From the NCBI GenBank assembly GCA_029959085.1, contig JARWIR010000021.1, positions 22,221,620 to 22,285,619 on the forward strand: a DNA stretch of 64,000 nt, in the 5' to 3' direction. Shown one piece after another: positions 30,848 through 41,760 of the stretch; within the stretch, counting starts at the first letter, position 1, and each line of letters starts with the position of its first letter. The translations under genes were made by a program, and so were the position numbers. The notes under the pieces are model-generated. The model searched no databases, was not told the origin of the DNA, and was given only the letters and a program-made list of their open reading frames with translations. The stretch comes from Nemophila menziesii. Lineage: Eukaryota; Streptophyta; Magnoliopsida; Boraginales; Hydrophyllaceae.

Positions 30848-33143
30848 GGTAAAGCCATACAAGAAACAATTAGAACTAAGAAGATGTTGAAGGAAGCTAA
30901 TGCCACTAATATAGCTCTTATTCCAAAAACTCGGGTACCTACAAGTGTTAAACAGTTTAGGCCCATCTCATGTGTCAATACCCCATATAAAACACTATCT
31001 AGAGTTATTACTACACGAATTAAAAAGGTTTTGAGCTCACTTATACACTATAACCAAGCAACTTTTGTATGTGAAAGGCAGATTGGTGATAATATAATAA
31101 TAGCTCAGGATATCATTAGTGGTTATGGAAAAAAAATGGAGTGCCTAGCAGTACAGTTAATGTGGATTTGCAAAAAGCCTATGATAGTTTAAATTGGGGA
31201 TTTTTAATAAGGGTATTGAAGGCTTTTGACTTCTCTCCCTTGATGATTCAGTTAATTCAGATGTGCATATCTACTTCCACCTATTCTTTATGTGTTAATG
31301 GTGAATTAATCGGCTATTTTGAAGGTAAGAAGGGGCTAAGACAAGGGGACCCATTGTCCCCTTATCTGTTTGTGCTATGCATGCAAGTTTTTACATCCTT
31401 GTTTAATATGATTGGCAAGAACAAAGACTTTGAATTTCATTATAAATGCGAGAAAATGTGCTTGAATCATATAATTTTCGCAGACGACTTGCTTATATTC
31501 ATGAAGTCTACAAATAAATCAGCTTTATTGGTTAAAGAAGGGCTTGAAATTTTTGCTAGGCTTTCAGGGCTTAGAATGAATGTAGATAAAAGTGAGGTTT
31601 ATTTTGGTAATACAAGTGATGATACTAAAACTGAAGTCTTAAATATTCTTGAAGTCAAGGAGGGTTCTTTACCTGTAAGGTACCTTGGGGTACCCCTTAA
31701 CTCTAAAAAACTTAGCTTAAGGGATTCAAACAAGCTTATTGATGGAATTTGTGAGAATATTAATAGATGGAGCAATAAATTGCTCACTTATGCGGGTAGA
31801 TTAGAATTAATTCGAGTGGTATTAATTAGCAAAATTCTTTATTGGTGTCGTGTTTTTTTACTTCCTAAAAATGTTATATATAAGTTGAATCAGAAAATGG
31901 CGAGTTTCCTATGGAAGGGCAACATTGATGGTGCTAAAGGTGCTAAGGTGGCTTGGGTGGATGTGTGTAAAGGTAAAGAATTTGGGGGGCTTAATATACC
32001 TAATATAGAGATTATGAACAAGGTATGTTTGCTAAACGTGTTTTGGAGGATGTATAGGAAAGGTGATAATTTACTTAGTCTATGGGCTTATAATAATATC
32101 TTTAAAGGAGCTTGTGTATGGAATTATACTATTAAACAGGAGCTAGCTTGGACTTGGTGTAAGATTCTGAAGCAAAGAAGCCTGGCTTATTCTTTTATTA
32201 CCCATAAGGTCAACAATGGGGAAAATACTTACATTTTTTGGGATAATTGGGTGAAAGGTGAGAATGTGAGCTCTTATCTACATAGAGACACACATGATTG
32301 CCCTTTGTGGCTTAATAAAACAATTAGTAATTGTTTTATTAGGGGCAGATGGAACTTACCTTCATCTCTTCATGGTCTTAAAGAAGTGCTACCAAACTTG
32401 AATGGCGCTGAGGATCGTATATTATGGAGGTGCAACATTAGAGGTAAGTTTTCCTTTAAAAAGACAATGTGTGAAATTCAGGATCAAGGACAGGTGCTAG
32501 AATGGACGAGGATTGTATGGAATAAAGTGAATATACCAAAAAATTTGTTTTGTTCTTGGCTAGCTAATCTTGATAGATTGCCTACTAAATCGTGTATGTT
32601 AAGGTGGGGATTACAAATTAGTGGTTTGTGTGATATATGTCATGGTTGTATTGAGGATAGAGATCATATCTTTGTCCTGTGTCCATTAACTGTTAGAATC
32701 TTACAAAACTGCTTCATGAAATGTGGGACTAATATGCCTACCCTAAAATGCTGGAATGAGCTGATGGACACTGTTTTAGCGCAAGCAAATGGTAAATTTG
32801 AAGAGGTTATATATTCTGGGTGGTTTACTGCATTTATTTATTGTATTTGGAAAAACAGAAATGCAAATATACACGGTGGTAGAGTAAATACAGAAGAAGA
32901 AATTATTAGAAGAATACAACATTGTTTAGCTGTAAAGATAAATGGTACAAAGAAGTTTAAGAGTAAAGCTGATAGAATTAGAATTGCAGAAAAATGGGAG
33001 CTCAAAGGAATCTTTAAGGAACTGTAATGTAAATATAAGCTTTAGTTTTCTAGCTGTTACTTTGAGGCATGTTTTGGGGTGCTCTTATAATGTTATAATA
33101 TTTGTTTGAGCTATAAAATCTTTGATAGTTGATCAAAAAAAAA
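30848..33143 (+). mobile_element. 5'-truncated LINE (L1 clade) with poly(A) tail and TSD
   Basis: A 2.3-kb retroposon with an A9 tail at 33135-33143. It is flanked by a near-identical target duplication of about 14-15 bp: GGGGATAAAAAATTC at 30833-30847, and the same string with one A fewer ending at 33158. It begins inside ORF2, so ORF1, the endonuclease and the start of RT are missing, as in most plant LINE copies. Confidence 0.9.
30884..33027 (+). pseudogene. LINE ORF2 remnant: reverse transcriptase and zf-RVT
   Basis: The first frame (30884-31192) reads IALIPKTRVPTSVKQFRPIS and a QATFV-x-x-RQIGDNI stretch, the early RT motifs. A frameshift near 31140 moves to a 628-codon frame with VDLQKAYDSLNW, GLRQGDPLSPYLF, the catalytic FADD (about residue 113), GLRMNVDKSEVYF and VRYLGVPL. 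The zf-RVT region near 460-530 holds CMLRWGL-x(6)-CDICHG-x(7)-HIFVLCP. The terminal RNase H domain is absent. Target-primed reverse transcription is the family role; this copy is dead by truncation and frameshift. Confidence 0.92.
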
Positions 33144-33158
33144 GGGGGATAAAAATTC

Positions 33159-34900
33159 AATCTCTTAAAGGTCTATTCCTTGGATAATCAAATTGTACTC
33201 TATCATAAGTTTCTTATAGGTTTAGTTTCAGGGAGTCAGCATATTTCTTTAAAATCTTGAATTCTGAGAAAATAGGCCAATTATTTTGCAGTAATAATGT
33301 TATCTTGAATATTCTGATTTTTTGAAAAGTATTATGAATAAGTGCAACAATTTCATCCATAAATGGATGGATTTTCAAGGTGAGAATCTTTGAGTTAACT
33401 ATATAAACAAAGAACGTACAATAAATTGGCCTAAAAATTATGGGACATTCTCAAAATGATCTTCTTCAAGAATTAGAATATTGTTCATAATATTCATATC
33501 ATTCAATAAATCAATTACATAAAGAATCCATTGATCAATCTTAGATAAGGATATCATACAAATATATTATAGTTTTTAAAAGTGCATGGATTACTAAATA
33601 GTATAGAAACTTTAGAACCATTTATAATAAAGACCACCTCATTGTCCCCTTCTATATATTAACGATTTATAAGTACATTATTAATTTCTTCAAAATAAAT
33701 TATACATGATAATCCCATAGCCCTAGTGTATATATGACATGGGTTGATTTATAAATACTTTTAAAAATATAATATAATTTTTATGTAATCTTATTGATGA
33801 TTGATTTTGATGTCTCCACAAAGCATTTATAAGCATTGATATGGATATCCATACTATTTTAAACATGTATCATTCTTAATAAATGGCCAAACATGTTGGA
33901 AATTAAAAATGTAAATATCTTTAAAGTTTTAATTAATTTCATTATTTTGTAAAATAAGAAGACCAAGAGTATTTTAAAAAAAAAATCCCACTAAGGATGT
34001 GGCGAAAGAAAACTATTAGTTTATATTATTTTTTTCTTTCATATATTTCAAAAAATACAAGACTCTATAAATTATATATACTTATGCATTTCATTGGACA
34101 CATATGGAAAAATCATCAAAGAGGAAAATATCCAAACTTGATTGTCCCTATCCCCAATGCTTAGAAACTCCTATAATAAAGACTTGTCTATTAAAGAGGT
34201 TCATACCAGATTTTCAAACTTATAAAAAATTGTATTTATGGTGAATCTTTTCATTACATGCCATTAAGTGTGGATGTTTTTTGGAAGAACACTACCACTA
34301 TATAAGATGAGATTGGGTCATTTTCAAAATTACACCAAGACAAATTATAATACACTAGATATAAGATCCCAACTCGCTCTCTCTTTAATTGTTCCTAGTA
34401 TAGGTTACAATACATGTAGAAATCTATTTGTAAATACCGATTTTACACGAAAAATACTTTTTAACACAAGTGTGTGTAACTATTCGTGTGATTGCAAGGG
34501 TGGTGCCTGATCACAGGGACCAGGGTTGCAATGTTGATTTTTTTGATAGGATAGGTTATTTTTATTGGTGTTTCTTTGTTTGGGTGTGGCGTCATGTTGG
34601 ATTGTTGTCGTTCTTTGGTTATGAGTTAATTTGAAGGTTGTTCTCACTTTTTTGAAAGTTTATGAACTAAAAAGATGTTCCATGTTTTAGTTTTTCTGGT
34701 TTATTTGTGTAGCTAGTTTAGGTGATTGATGTCTAGTAATTGTTGTATATGTTGATTTTTGCGAAGTCTTACTTTTTGAGTCATTAAGTAAAATTGTGGC
34801 TTTGATTTTTACATGTTTTGAATGATGATATAAAATACTTGTTGATAAAAAGATCACATATTTCTTCATTTGTTTCTTTGGTTCTTTCTCACGATTCTCA
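33159..34900. other. Intergenic DNA, no gene seen
   Basis: AT-rich with stops in all frames. No terminal repeats or RNA genes were recognised. Confidence 0.5.
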
Positions 34901-34919
34901 TCAACCACCACAACTCAAC

Positions 34920-36712
34920 TACCTCTATAACAACATCTTCAAATTTCTTTCAAATTGAAGACAACTCTTTCTCTTTATCAACAACTAAGTGAGCGGGTAG
35001 ATGCTTCCAACTCCTCAGGTCAATAGATTTACAAGCCTCATTACACCCTAGATTCTTGATATTGCTAGTGAGTTGACCGTGAGGTCGAATATTCAAGGCA
35101 TTCACAATTTGCGATATTTGGTTCTCCAGAATCTTCAATGAGGTCGAGTGAGAATTCAACGTTTCCTCTGTCTAAATCGACTTTTCACTAGATGACATCA
35201 TGAATATATTCAAAGTTGTATATATGTCACTAGAAGTAATCGTACCTTATTTTGGATGAGAACAGAGTACCTTTTGAGAAAGGTTCTCCCCATATGCATC
35301 TTACACGTAATTTTGGGGTGTTTGGGATCTATAGCTCATACCTCTTTGATAAAGTTTTTGAGGTCTTGATTGATAATTAGTCCCTTTGGATCGAGGTTGA
35401 TATGCGATACCTTGATTTACGGACGCATTAGGACTAGATCATTAAATTTCGGGTTAGTTTTGATTATGGTGACCATAACCTTTACCACCTAAATGGTGAT
35501 TCCCTCAGTTAAACACGTAAAAGACCGACTCTATATTACTCAAACACTCTTCCCACCCATGATCCAACACTCCACAACATGGTCAACCGTCCATATTTTT
35601 AACAACATTCACATTTGCGTGATTGCCTTGATGAACATTTAAGTACAATTGGGTTACCTTGTTCTATTAAGCGATAAGCTTCGAATTCAACGCGGTACCA
35701 TATTTTGATACTCAAATCGGTGTTCTTGATGGATGTCAATTCATTTCATTTTTCACTACTCGATCTATTAAGTGATGGTTTGCATGAACCACCAAAAAAC
35801 CTCCTCCATATATAGTATTTGCCTTCTCATTGGAGATTCCATATAGACTTTCAAAGAACATGGCTACTTGCAAGTCTGGTGTATATCCATTGAGTGGACA
35901 TTTCAAGCATGATTGGAACCTAGTCTACGCTGATCCTAAAATTTTGTCTTATTCTAACAGAATCCAACCAACTCTACTTAAGCATTCATGCACATAATCT
36001 GAGGATAATACATGTCGAAAAATGTCGATTGAAATTTGTCCTATGTGGTGATTAGTTTTATCGGCCACTGATCATATCATTTGCATGCTCCTCTGGTGAG
36101 AAAGAATGAGAACATGACGTATTCCATATGTTATTGAGAGACACCTTGAGTGATAAATGTATCAAAGATTTGCATGAATTTAAGCATATATGTAGCAAGA
36201 TCTTTTCTGTCAGCCCCTATATCGTGACCGTAATTAACAAATTGTTTAACATGCCCGTATCAGGCTTGAATATCACGACTTAAATAGCGGGTGGGAAAAT
36301 CCCAATGAGTGGAAAATGGAACAGTTGTTGTTTGGGATGCTACATTAACCATGGAACTACCCCTAGTAGGACTTGAGAACCTTGATTTGCATTCCGTGGT
36401 GGTTAAACTCTGGGAGGAACTTGATTTTGATTACTCTCCAGTGGAACAACCCCTCATCGTGGGACTATTAGGTTCCCATTGGTATCCTATTGTATATATT
36501 CATTCAAGTTTGTCATCTCTTGTTGTACTTATCTTTATATCTCTTTTCTTGTTTGGGCTCGAAGAAATATCTCGGGGTTCGAGAGCATATACCATACCTA
36601 ATCATCTATAAAAGAGACAAAAATCAAGAGAAAACGTAAACGAAAACAACTAAACTCTACATTACTAAATAAAAAATTAACGAGATAGACCCCGACAACG
36701 GCGCAAAAACTT
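34920..36712 (-). pseudogene. Decayed gypsy gag segment with primer site (gypsy-A)
   Basis: On the minus strand 35159-34950 reads LENQISQIVNALNIRPHGQL, then ACKSIDLRSWKHLP, matching the gag C-terminal string QISQ-x-x-NALNQRPQG-x-LPS and CKAITLRSGK of Athila/Tat-like gypsy elements. At 36690-36708 the minus strand reads GCGCCGTTGTCGGGG, a worn tRNA-Asp primer site. Only about 60 bp of LTR-like sequence (to about 36770) follows before unrelated integrase sequence starts, so a deletion or recombination junction lies near 36,770. Confidence 0.65.
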
Positions 36713-36789
36713 TGTATCCTCAAATATGTGATAAATAAATCAACATCTGAGGGAGCTATTGCTCACAAGTTACCTCAAACATCAAAAAC

Positions 36790-37200
36790 CCTCTACCAAA
36801 ATCACATTGTTGAGTGGCATCTTGTCTAGCTTTGATATATTTCCATTAAATTGGCATCTATTGCAACTTTGAACATATCAGTGGCATATTTATGAATAGA
36901 GGTCCAATAGAAACCAAATTGAAGAACTGTTGTTGCGGTTCTACACCCTTAAAGTGACACTCATATGGAAAGTCATGACAATTGGAAATGATCTTTTATA
37001 TCTCCCAATAGTGAACACATATTCTAATCATTTGATCATTGCATACCTTGAATAGGTATGAATCATCCTAGAAAAACTACTTGTCTATATGAATCAACCT
37101 CTTTCACTATTGTAGATTAAACTCCATGGAGAATGCACCAATCACTATGACACTGTATATGCATACTAATTAACAATAACATTATTCAAAAAAAAGAGTT
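36790..37200 (-). pseudogene. gypsy-B integrase zinc-binding region
   Basis: Minus-strand frames read LVNEVFPHKQLF, then YLFKVCNDQMIRICV, NCHDFPYECHF, and a worn version of the CxxCQ..NISRRHEMP segment. These fit the H2C2 integrase N-terminus that follows RNase H in Athila/Tat elements. Stops occur throughout and no integrase catalytic core follows. Confidence 0.6.
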
Positions 37201-37234
37201 GTTTATGGGGAAATACCTCATTGACCAATTTTAG

Positions 37235-38000
37235 TCAAGTGCTGACTGTAGAGCCTTTGGTGGGAGATAAATGACAAGCAACTTGATTCTTGCTTCCTTT
37301 ACGATCTTGAATCTTCAAGTCAAATTCTTGTAGAAATAATACCCATATAATAAGAAGCGGTTTAGCGTCCTTTTTCTCTATGAGGTATTTGATTGCTGAA
37401 TAATCAGTGTATAGTACAATATTTCCCCCTGTGACCATACCAAATTTTCACCTCCAGGCGCTTCCCTTAGAAGGGAATACATTTCTTATACAGAACTCAA
37501 TCAATTCTGTACTTAACCCTGATCGCCCATTTTAACAACCATTTGGGGGCGCGATGATCACTAGATGGTCCAAGAGGGTGATCATACACATTGGGACTAA
37601 GACACGACCTAGGCTCCTAAGAAAGACAGTAGTGGGGAATTTTCTGCAATGTGAGAAAGCCTAACAAAGCAATGCCAAATGGAAATAGAAGGCCTACGGG
37701 TCATGAATTTTTTTTCCTTAGAGACTTTAGGTCCTTCTTCCGTTCCATATATTGGGAGTTCTTGTGGATATGAGCGAGTACGGAACAATTTCTCTTTTAT
37801 TTCATTTTTTGATCTTCGTCTTATATTCTTTCGACAAGTTTTGTCCCTACTATTTCTAATAACTCCTTGTCGGTCACTATATAATTCAACTGGGAAGTTG
37901 TGATGGTCTAACTTGTATATAAAATCATGTGATTAATCTTTTATTGACCCAACACATCGCACATGACCTCGAAGGCACCAATCTAGAAAAGTGACAATTA
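37235..38000 (-). pseudogene. gypsy-B RNase H, split by organellar insertion
   Basis: Coming from RT, the minus strand gives FEVMCD and VLGQ near 37990-37930, then QLNYIVTDKELLEIV near 37880-37845. About 335 bp of foreign DNA follows, then [20 protein letters not shown] and KKDAKP, with [15 protein letters not shown], to 37235. These are the RNase H motifs of gypsy pol. Frameshifts are present beside the insertion. Confidence 0.75.
37510..37845 (+). other. Nuclear plastid DNA: decayed 16S rRNA fragment
   Basis: Bases about 37551-37725 follow the plastid 16S rRNA: GATGATC, GGTCCAAGAGGGTGATCA, ACACATTGGGACTAAGACAC, AGTGGGGAATTTTCTGCAAT, AGCAATGCC, then GAAGGCCTACGGGTCATGAA. GGGGAATTTTCNGCAATG distinguishes plastid from mitochondrial rRNA. 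Most differences from the expected sequence look like C-to-T or G-to-A. The remaining 120 bp to 37845 were not identified and may be a second piece. Not a functional rRNA gene. Confidence 0.8.
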
Positions 38001-38099
38001 GTATCGAAATAAACTTCTCCTTGATGGGCATGACTACCGCCATGCCTGCATCGTCATATCGGAAGGTGTGTATCCTATTCAGTTAAATTTTAATGCGGC

Positions 38100-39134
38100 T
38101 TGGCGATCTTGGAGAAGTATTTGATGAATGTACTGTAGAACCCCGCATGACCCAAGAACTTTTAACTCCTTTGACAAAAACTGGAGGTGGTAAGGTCTTG
38201 ATTACTTCGATTTTAGAATGATCAACCTCCATACCAACACTCTAAACTTTATGTCTCAATTCAGCACAAGATCAGTTTCTTTACAACGCAATAGTATATT
38301 TTCAAGATTTTCAAGGCACTCATCGAAATTGTCTCCAAACACCAAAAAAACATCCATGAAAACGTTTATGATTTTATCAATCATGTCTTAAAATATAGCC
38401 ATCATACACCGGTGCTTTACATAAACCAAACGACATCCTTCAAGATGAAAAGGTGCCAAACGGACAAGTAAATGTGGTCTTGTGTTGATCAGTTGGATCC
38501 ATACAAATTTGATTACAACCCATATAGCCATCAAGGAAACAATAGTACTCTCTCCTTGCGAGCTTATCCAACATTCTATCAATGAATGGTAGAGTAAAAT
38601 GATCTTTCATTGTAGATTTATTGAGCATCCAGTAGTCCATGCATACTTTCCACCCCACAACTGTTCATGATTGAATGGCTTCATTATTTGTATTAAGGAC
38701 GGTGATCATACCTCCTTTATCTGGAACATAATTCACCAAACTCACCCACTCGTTATTTGAGATCAAGAAGATGATTCCCGAATCTAATAAATTGATCACA
38801 TCTTCCCTTACCACCTCCTTCATCTCAGGCATGAGTCTTCTTTGCCCCTCAATACTTCTCGAACATTTATCTTCGAGAATGATCTATTGTTGGAAATGGT
38901 AAGACTAATACCCTTGATATCTAAAATAGTCCATCTGATTGCCTCTCTGTTGGTTCTGAGAACACGTGGAAACTTATCTTCTTGAGGACGTGAAAGGTTA
39001 GCAACAATAATAACATGCAAAGTACTGTTCACACCAAGATACATATTACTTAGATGAGATGTAAGGGGTTTCTCTTTGAGAGCGAGAGGATATGAAATTG
39101 ATGGTTTCTTCATTGATTCAGTGACCCATGCCAT
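38100..39134 (-). pseudogene. gypsy-B reverse transcriptase
   Basis: Minus-strand pieces in order: LTSHLSNMYLGVNSTLHVII and AIRWTILDIKGIS (39134-38820); GWKVCMDYWMLNKSTMKDHF, LPFIDRMLDKLA, YYCFLDGYMGCNQI (38658-38440); the frame-shifted string with RCMMAIF; VFGDNFDECLENL and LLRCKETDLVLN (38370-38270). The catalytic region is split over frames by frameshifts and stops. Motifs match Athila/Tat RT. Confidence 0.85.
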
Positions 39135-39364
39135 GCAGATTCGTTCATAACTTGTGGTCTTCCACTTTTATAACTAAGAGAAGCCAAAACATTGGCCAAC
39201 TCATCATACAAATCTGGCGATTCAAGTGTTAAGGTTGCTAGATGTCATCGGAATTTGTTTCATTGTGTACTTCTCGTGTAATATGGTCCATGACATCTAC
39301 ACGTAAACAATTATCCCAAGCATCTAGGAAACTTTACATCCTTAAACACATTGAATTTGACTTG

Positions 39365-39670
39365 TTAATCCATGATAATCATAAGCAGTTCACCATTCTC
39401 AACACCAATTATTGTGCGACCCATGTCTAAGAATGGTCTACCATATATAACGGGGACATTCTTATCCGTATCGTAGTCAGTAATAAAAAAATTGCATGGT
39501 AAAATATAACTACCAACTTTTACTAAAACCTCTTCAATTTTACTTTTAGATTTGGAAATGGATCGATTTGCTAATTTCAAAACCACAGTAGTAGGTCTAG
39601 CTTTCCCAAGGTTAAGCTTCTCTAATAAAGACTTTGGCATGAGATAGATGCTCGCGCCTAAGTCACACAA
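39365..39670 (-). pseudogene. gypsy-B aspartic protease
   Basis: Reads MCDLGASIYLMPKSLLEKL, then IEEVLVKVGSYILP, DYDTDKNVPVIYGRPFLDMG and VENGELLM. It has the DLGA active-site form usual in Athila/Tat proteases (instead of DTG/DSG) and the GRPFL second-lobe motif. A stop separates it from gag. Confidence 0.85.
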
Positions 39671-39751
39671 TGCTTTCTTGGTCCATCCTTAACAAATGGA
39701 AATAGGAATCGTGAAACTCCAGGGATCTTTCGACTTCGATGGTATCATGCT

Positions 39752-40242
39752 TTAACATATAGTGTTACACTCCTCAGGCAACCTGACCAATTCCCCATCT
39801 TCATACTTATGTTTGTTGGACAACATATCCTTCATAAGTTTTAGATACTTTGACATTCTTTGGATAACTTCCACAAATGGTAAGTTGATCTCTAGCTTGC
39901 TCACCATGTTCATGAACTTCTTGAACTCTTTTTCATTATTCTTCTTTTGAACACGTGAAGGGTATGGTGGTGGATGACAAGTTCCGTTCATAACTAAGTT
40001 TTTATTTTTTCCGTTTCTCCAGTGCTTTCTCAACTATCTCCTTATTAGTACTCACCGACTCAACTGCCTCTTCAACTCTAACTTCAACCACCATTTATTG
40101 TTTCATTTTCTTGTTCTTTCTCATTGACTAAGAGTAAAGGTAGTTGTTTCCCACTCCTAAGTCCAATTGCCTTACAAGCTTCATCTGTTTCTAGATTTAC
40201 AATATTGCTCGAAAGTTGACCCAAAGGTCGAGCTTGTAAGTG
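39752..40242 (-). pseudogene. gypsy-B gag C-terminal part
   Basis: Minus strand gives QARPLGQLSSNIVN, ACKAIGLRSGKQLP, a Glu/Lys-rich linker, PPPYPSRVQKKNNEKEFKKF and RLPEECNTIC, the standard gag-to-protease linker of this lineage. It is cut at 40242 by the target site of the nested element; the rest of gag resumes at 48319. Confidence 0.82.
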
Positions 40243-40247
40243 ATTAG

Positions 40248-41747
40248 TGGTGGGGGCAAAGGTGTGATAAATAAATAGATAAATAAGAATAATAATAAAG
40301 AGCACACACCCTTGAGAACCACGGAACTCACTGCAAGTATCACAGATCGTTTGCAAGTTTTAATGATAAGTCAAGTTCGTTCGCAGGGATTGTATCCGTA
40401 AGATCTACTTATATTTAACAAGCGTAGATGAATTTATATGTTTTAAAATAAAATATAATAAGAGGAATAAATATCTGATATGAAATAAACAAATACGAAT
40501 GCAGATAAATAAATATGAATGTAAGTCTAATAGATTAGGATTACTAATATGAGTCTATTACTAAATCGTTATTCTAACCTGTCACGGATTAAGCATTATA
40601 TATTAACCAGGATTCTAAATTCTACCTAGCCTTCTCTAGGCTTAGGAGCAACCTCTCCACTACTAGGGATTCCTAAGTAATGATTGGTGATTAAATCAAA
40701 CCTTAATGGCTATCTAGTTAGGCAAGGGTTCAAAACTAGACGATTATGTGGTGTTGTCAATAACTAAGAATAATCCTAAGATTGGCCAAATCTAAGGTGT
40801 AACAATAAGTCAAAACACATAATAACAATATACGCCAAGCTCAATCAATTAAAATAACAAATAGTGTTTAAAGACAAAATAATAATCCAACAATTAAAAG
40901 TAAACTTACAGAATAAAAGTTTAGAAATATGGTTGAGAATAGATCTATAGCTAATTACTCTAAATATAGAGAAGGTGAGATGTAGAAGAGGAGTTTGTCA
41001 GTCTCCAATCTTCTTCTTCTTGTCTTCCTCTACAGGTCAGCTTGCTTCTTGAATGAATAGCTTGATTCTAAGGATGAATATTAATGTAAAGGACTAAGCT
41101 ATTGTTTATACTTTAAGCTAATGTTTAGAACTGAGCAAGGACATGTTTACAATGGTATAAGGGTGTATTTATAGGTGTTTAGGAAGACCTAATTCGTTTT
41201 CTTGAAGGAGAAGTAAGTAGTGGACTCCAAGCCCAACTCAAATTCGTAACCCTAAAAACATGAAATCAGGTCCGATTTTCTTTTGGCTCTAACAGCTTCA
41301 ATATTCATCCGTTTGACGCGTATGAATATACCAAATTGATCGTCTCGGAAAGCTCTTCAACTTTGCTCTTGACCGTTTCTCCAAATTCCACACCGTTTTT
41401 TAGATATAAGCTGATTTGTGGTCGTAGGTGCAGAAATTCAGGATTAAGGCAGCTTTTCCTTTTCCATGTTTTTAGCTTTTATTTCCTTATCTCCAATTAC
41501 CATGTCTATCTCTTTCCATATCTTGTAGTCTTTGACTTGGAATCTAATTAATCTCCATAATTATCTTTAAAGCTTCACACTAAATAAATAATTAAACCCA
41601 ATATGCTCTAAAAATATTATTTCTACAAATCAAGACTCAAAATAGGAAAGTGTAGCATTTCTCAAGAAAATCGACTATAATGACTTCTAAATTACTAAAA
41701 ATGATGTCTCATCCTAACATAAATCTATCACAAATGAGGAGACATCA
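40248..41747 (-). repeat. 3' LTR of element C
   Basis: 1,500 bp. On the minus strand it begins TGATGTCTCCTC and ends CCCCCACCA. It differs from the other LTR by a few substitutions and one ~9-bp indel near 40,890. Confidence 0.94.
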
Positions 41748-41760
41748 AGACCCCCAACTC
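41748..41760 (-). promoter_or_regulatory. Polypurine tract of element C
   Basis: Minus strand GAGTTGGGGGTCT abuts the 3' LTR. Confidence 0.8.

Noticed and set aside
36690..37200. Complete LTR of gypsy-A next to its primer site
   Set aside because: From about 36,790 the sequence reads as integrase zinc region of gypsy-B, so at most about 60 bp of LTR can be present.
37551..37725. Functional rRNA gene
   Set aside because: Only about 175 bp of 16S with many transitions, inside a dead retroelement.
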